Source: a candidate division SR1 bacterium
GTDB taxonomy: Bacteria > Patescibacteriota > Gracilibacteria > Absconditabacterales > Absconditicoccaceae
DNA: 43,693 bases
NCBI GenBank assembly: GCA_026397395.1
Contig: JAPLUV010000031.1
Span: 1-43,693 of the forward strand
Reading direction: 5' to 3'
Program-made: the position numbers and the translations under genes
The notes under the pieces: generated by a model
What the model was told of the DNA's origin: nothing
Database searches by the model: none
Seen by the model: only the letters and a program-made list of their open reading frames with translations
Shown here: positions 41,090 through 43,693 of the stretch, piece by piece
Numbering within the stretch: position 1 is the stretch's first letter
Layout: each line of letters opens with the position of its first letter

Positions 41090-43693
41090 ATGGCAGCAAA
41101 AGGTGAAGAAAAAGAGATTGTTGCGGCACCACTTCTCGGTACCATTATCAATCAGTCTATTGAAAGTGAAATTTCTCAGTCGTATATAGATTATGCGATG
41201 TCTGTTATTGTATCTCGTGCATTGCCTGATACAAGAGATGGATTTAAGCCAGTATTAAGAAGAATTTTGTTCGGCATGTATCAGATGAATAACTTTTCTA
41301 ATCAGAAACACAAAAAATCTGCAAGAATCGTCGGAGATGTTATGGGAAAGTATCATCCACATGGAGATAGTAGTATTTATGAAGCTATGGTGCGTTTGGC
41401 GCAACCATGGTCTATGAGATATCCATTGGTAGATGGGCAAGGAAACTTTGGATCAATTGATGGAGATAGTGCAGCGGCTATGAGGTATACTGAGGCAAGA
41501 CTTACTAAAATTGCAGAAGAAATGTTGGGTGATCTGGAACAAGATACCGTAGATCGAAGAGATAATTTTGATGGATCATTGAAGGAACCAATTATGCTCC
41601 CTACTAAATTCCCAAATCATTTATGTAATGGAACGATGGGTATCGCAGTTGGTATGGCTACTAATATGCCTCCACATAACTTGAATGAAGTATTGGATGC
41701 ATCATTATTGCTGTTGGAAAAAGAAGGAAAACCCCTGAAGAAAAGTTGAAAGGTTGAGAAGGTGTCCCACGGGATAGCAAAAGGTTGAGAGGTTGCGGAA
41801 CTTTGAGAGGATGGATTGCCTTTGGATATTCCGACTACGTATAGTGTATCAATTGATGAAATTATGGAAATTATCAAAGGGCCTGATTTCCCTACAGGGT
41901 GATTTATCTATGATTCTACCAATATCAAAGAAGTCTATAAAAAAGGAAAATGAGGTATCGTCACCAGAGGAAGAACTCATGTAGAAAATGGAAAACATTG
42001 AACGATTCTTGTTATTGATGAAATCCCCTACTTCGTAAATAAATCTACTATGGTTGCTAAGATTGGTGAACTTATTGTAGATAAAAAAATAGAGTGAGTA
42101 ACTGATATGAGAGATGAATCAAACAAAAATGCTATGAGAATCGCATTGTATCTCAAGGCTGGTATTGATGCTGATAAAATTCTTGTAGAATTGTACAAAT
42201 ATACCGAGTTACAAACAAATTTTAATGTTAATAACGTCTCTCTTATAGAGTGAGGTTTACAACCTAGACTATTGAATATTAAGGATCTGTTGATGGAATT
42301 TGTTACCTTTAGAAGATCAGTCGTCTATCGCAGATCTGTGTTTCAATTGGCTAAAGCGAAGGATAGATTACATATTTTAGAAGGATTGAAGAAAGCTATC
42401 GATGTAATCGATGCTGTTATTGAAACGATCAAGAAATCTGAAACCAAAGCTGATGCAAAGACTAATTTGATGAAGAAATTTGAATTTTCTGATATGCAGG
42501 CTGAATATATTTTGATGATGAGATTGCAATCATTGGTTGGACTTGAGATTCAAAAGATCGCTGAAGAAATAGAAGAAAAGAAAAAGTTGATTGAATATCT
42601 AGAAGGTATCATCAATGATTCAGAAAAATTAGATAAGGTTGTGAAAGACGAATTTGTATACATGAAAAAACAATATGGCGATGAGAGAAAAACAGAACTT
42701 TCTCAAGATCTCAGTGTGTATAATATTGCTGGAAGTTTGAAGGCATTTAGAGATGCCGCTGACAAGATCAAAGACGATGTTATCGTTTGGATAGGTAATG
42801 ACTACTCTATTAGAATATTATATCAGACAAGGATTCTTGCTATTCCAGAAGAAACTATGGATTTGATTTATACGCATAACCAAGATAAATTAATTGTTAT
42901 TACGGATATTGGAGAATTGGTTGTTCAAAGACTCAAAGATTTCTGAAGTTTCGTAATGAAACAAAATGCATTGAATTTGAATGAACATTTCTGATTGAAG
43001 GGAAAAATTATTTTTGCTAAGACATTGCATTATGACTATCAACATCTAGTGTTCTTGACCAATCAGAATAGTATCAAGAAGATTAAAAAAGAATTGGTAT
43101 TGTCATTCAAAAAATTCCCAACAGTGATTATGAAACTTGCTGACAAAGAAAAAATTGTAGGTGTGGAAGCAGTGAATGAGAATAATAATATTGGTATCAT
43201 TACCAAGCATGGGCGAATGCTACTTTTCAAGAGTAGTGATCTTAGACCTATGGGAAAAACCGCTGGTTGAGTCAAGGCCATTGATCTTGAAGAAGGAGAT
43301 ACTGTTGCAAATATGTTCCTTCATAAGGGAGAACCATTTATCCTGATCCATGCCAATAAAAATGGTAAATTATTAAATCTCGAAGATCTGAAAATTTGGA
43401 AGAGAGCAAGAAAGGGAATTGTTGTTATGACAGGGAAGGAAACGCTAGAATGAGCTATCAGTATTATTGAGTGAGCGATTAGAATTAGATACAAAGATAC
43501 AACAATTCAGACACTCCATTCCAATAGTATCCACCTAGATGAAACTGATACACCTTTGGCAAAAATGGCTGACAAAGATATTGATGTCATCTACAGACCA
43601 TGGGAAGAAAAAGATGAAAATCTTCAATATAAGGAAGAAAGAAAAAAGGCAGAAAAAGAAGCTGCTAGGATGGAAAAGGCAACGACCACTGGA
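41090..43693 (+). CDS. gyrA: DNA gyrase subunit A (or ParC-like), truncated by window end
   Basis: Type IIA topoisomerase breakage-reunion subunit, 868 codons present and still open at the window edge. Motifs: [59 protein letters not shown] with catalytic Tyr133, [20 protein letters not shown], a long coiled-coil tower, and a C-terminal beta-pinwheel ([19 protein letters not shown]). Thirteen UGA codons read as Gly (41747, 41786, 41804, 41900, 41951, 41999, 42095, 42251, 42944, 42992, 43268, 43451, 43472), including the conserved Gly of the VEG-I/IEGV motif. An insertion of about 20-40 residues precedes KGPDFPTG and is made of repeat DNA (41743-41796). The GyrA box (QRRGGRG) is not clear; the nearest match is HFGLKGK, so ParC cannot be excluded. 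The start is the ATG at 41090. Confidence 0.92.
41743..41796. repeat. GGTTGA-type repeat inside the gyrA coding frame
   Basis: AAAGTTGAAAGGTTGAGAAG and AAAAGGTTGAGAGGTTG flank a short unique stretch. The unit resembles the intergenic GGTTAAAAGG arrays, with TAA replaced by TGA. In frame it encodes a Gly/Lys/Glu-rich loop (residues 219-236) because UGA is sense; a TAA version would end the protein. Confidence 0.6.

Noticed and set aside
3121-43693. UGA as tryptophan (Mycoplasma-type code) or selenocysteine
   Set aside because: UGA aligns with invariant Gly, not Trp; UGG is used for Trp. Hundreds of sites without SECIS-like structure exclude selenocysteine.

Overview
The window reads as a chromosomal segment of an AT-rich Patescibacteria/CPR bacterium of the Gracilibacteria (BD1-5/GN02) or Absconditabacteria (SR1) type, in which UGA encodes glycine (genetic code 25). 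In the standard code nearly every gene looks broken. Reading UGA as Gly joins the fragments into full-length infB, pth, ligA, dnaE, gyrA, a class B PBP, ybaB, a CPA2 antiporter and several surface proteins, and UGA falls on invariant glycines (IF2 G2 loop, Pth VGLGNPG, DnaE GPGRGSGAG, PBP GGKTG, TrkA-N GYGKFG). Only UAA and UAG end genes. No rRNA, tRNA, IS element or CRISPR array was recognised.

Left part (1-20.4 kb): tig and a YadA-head-like secreted protein on the minus strand, the latter behind a near-consensus promoter. infB and pth lie on the plus strand, separated by a structured palindromic element. A minus-strand run follows: dnaE, DHH phosphoesterase, polyprenyl-phosphate sugar transferase, ligA, DUF2461. 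Then come a pilin-like small membrane protein, a divergent PBP, ybaB, and a convergent CPA2 antiporter with a TrkA-N domain.

Central part (20.4-40.4 kb): one minus-strand cluster of secreted proteins, whose first gene has an almost perfect sigma-70 promoter. It opens with a single 13.7-kb ORF encoding about 4,564 residues: signal peptide, DUF5122 (delta-60) propeller repeats, Ig/FN3-like domains, a LamG-like domain, four modules with right-handed beta-helix repeats, and a C-terminal dockerin-like EF-hand segment. Then follow a 556-aa secreted protein, a membrane-anchored protein with a cohesin-like domain, and a 1,234-aa protein with a DUF4215 motif, four 71-aa Ig-like repeats and a C-terminal SLH-like domain. 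Spacing is tight (21 bp, 42 bp, then a 10-bp overlap), and the antiporter gene follows 27 bp later. The inference is a self-contained cell-surface assembly in which the giant protein's dockerin could dock to the cohesin protein. This is the most interesting content of the window.

Right end (40.4-43.7 kb): a small Lys-rich CCGSC protein and gyrA, which runs off the window. Short AT-rich repeats containing GGTTAA/GGTTGA lie between genes, and one copy sits inside the gyrA reading frame. All calls come from reading the sequence; no similarity search was run.
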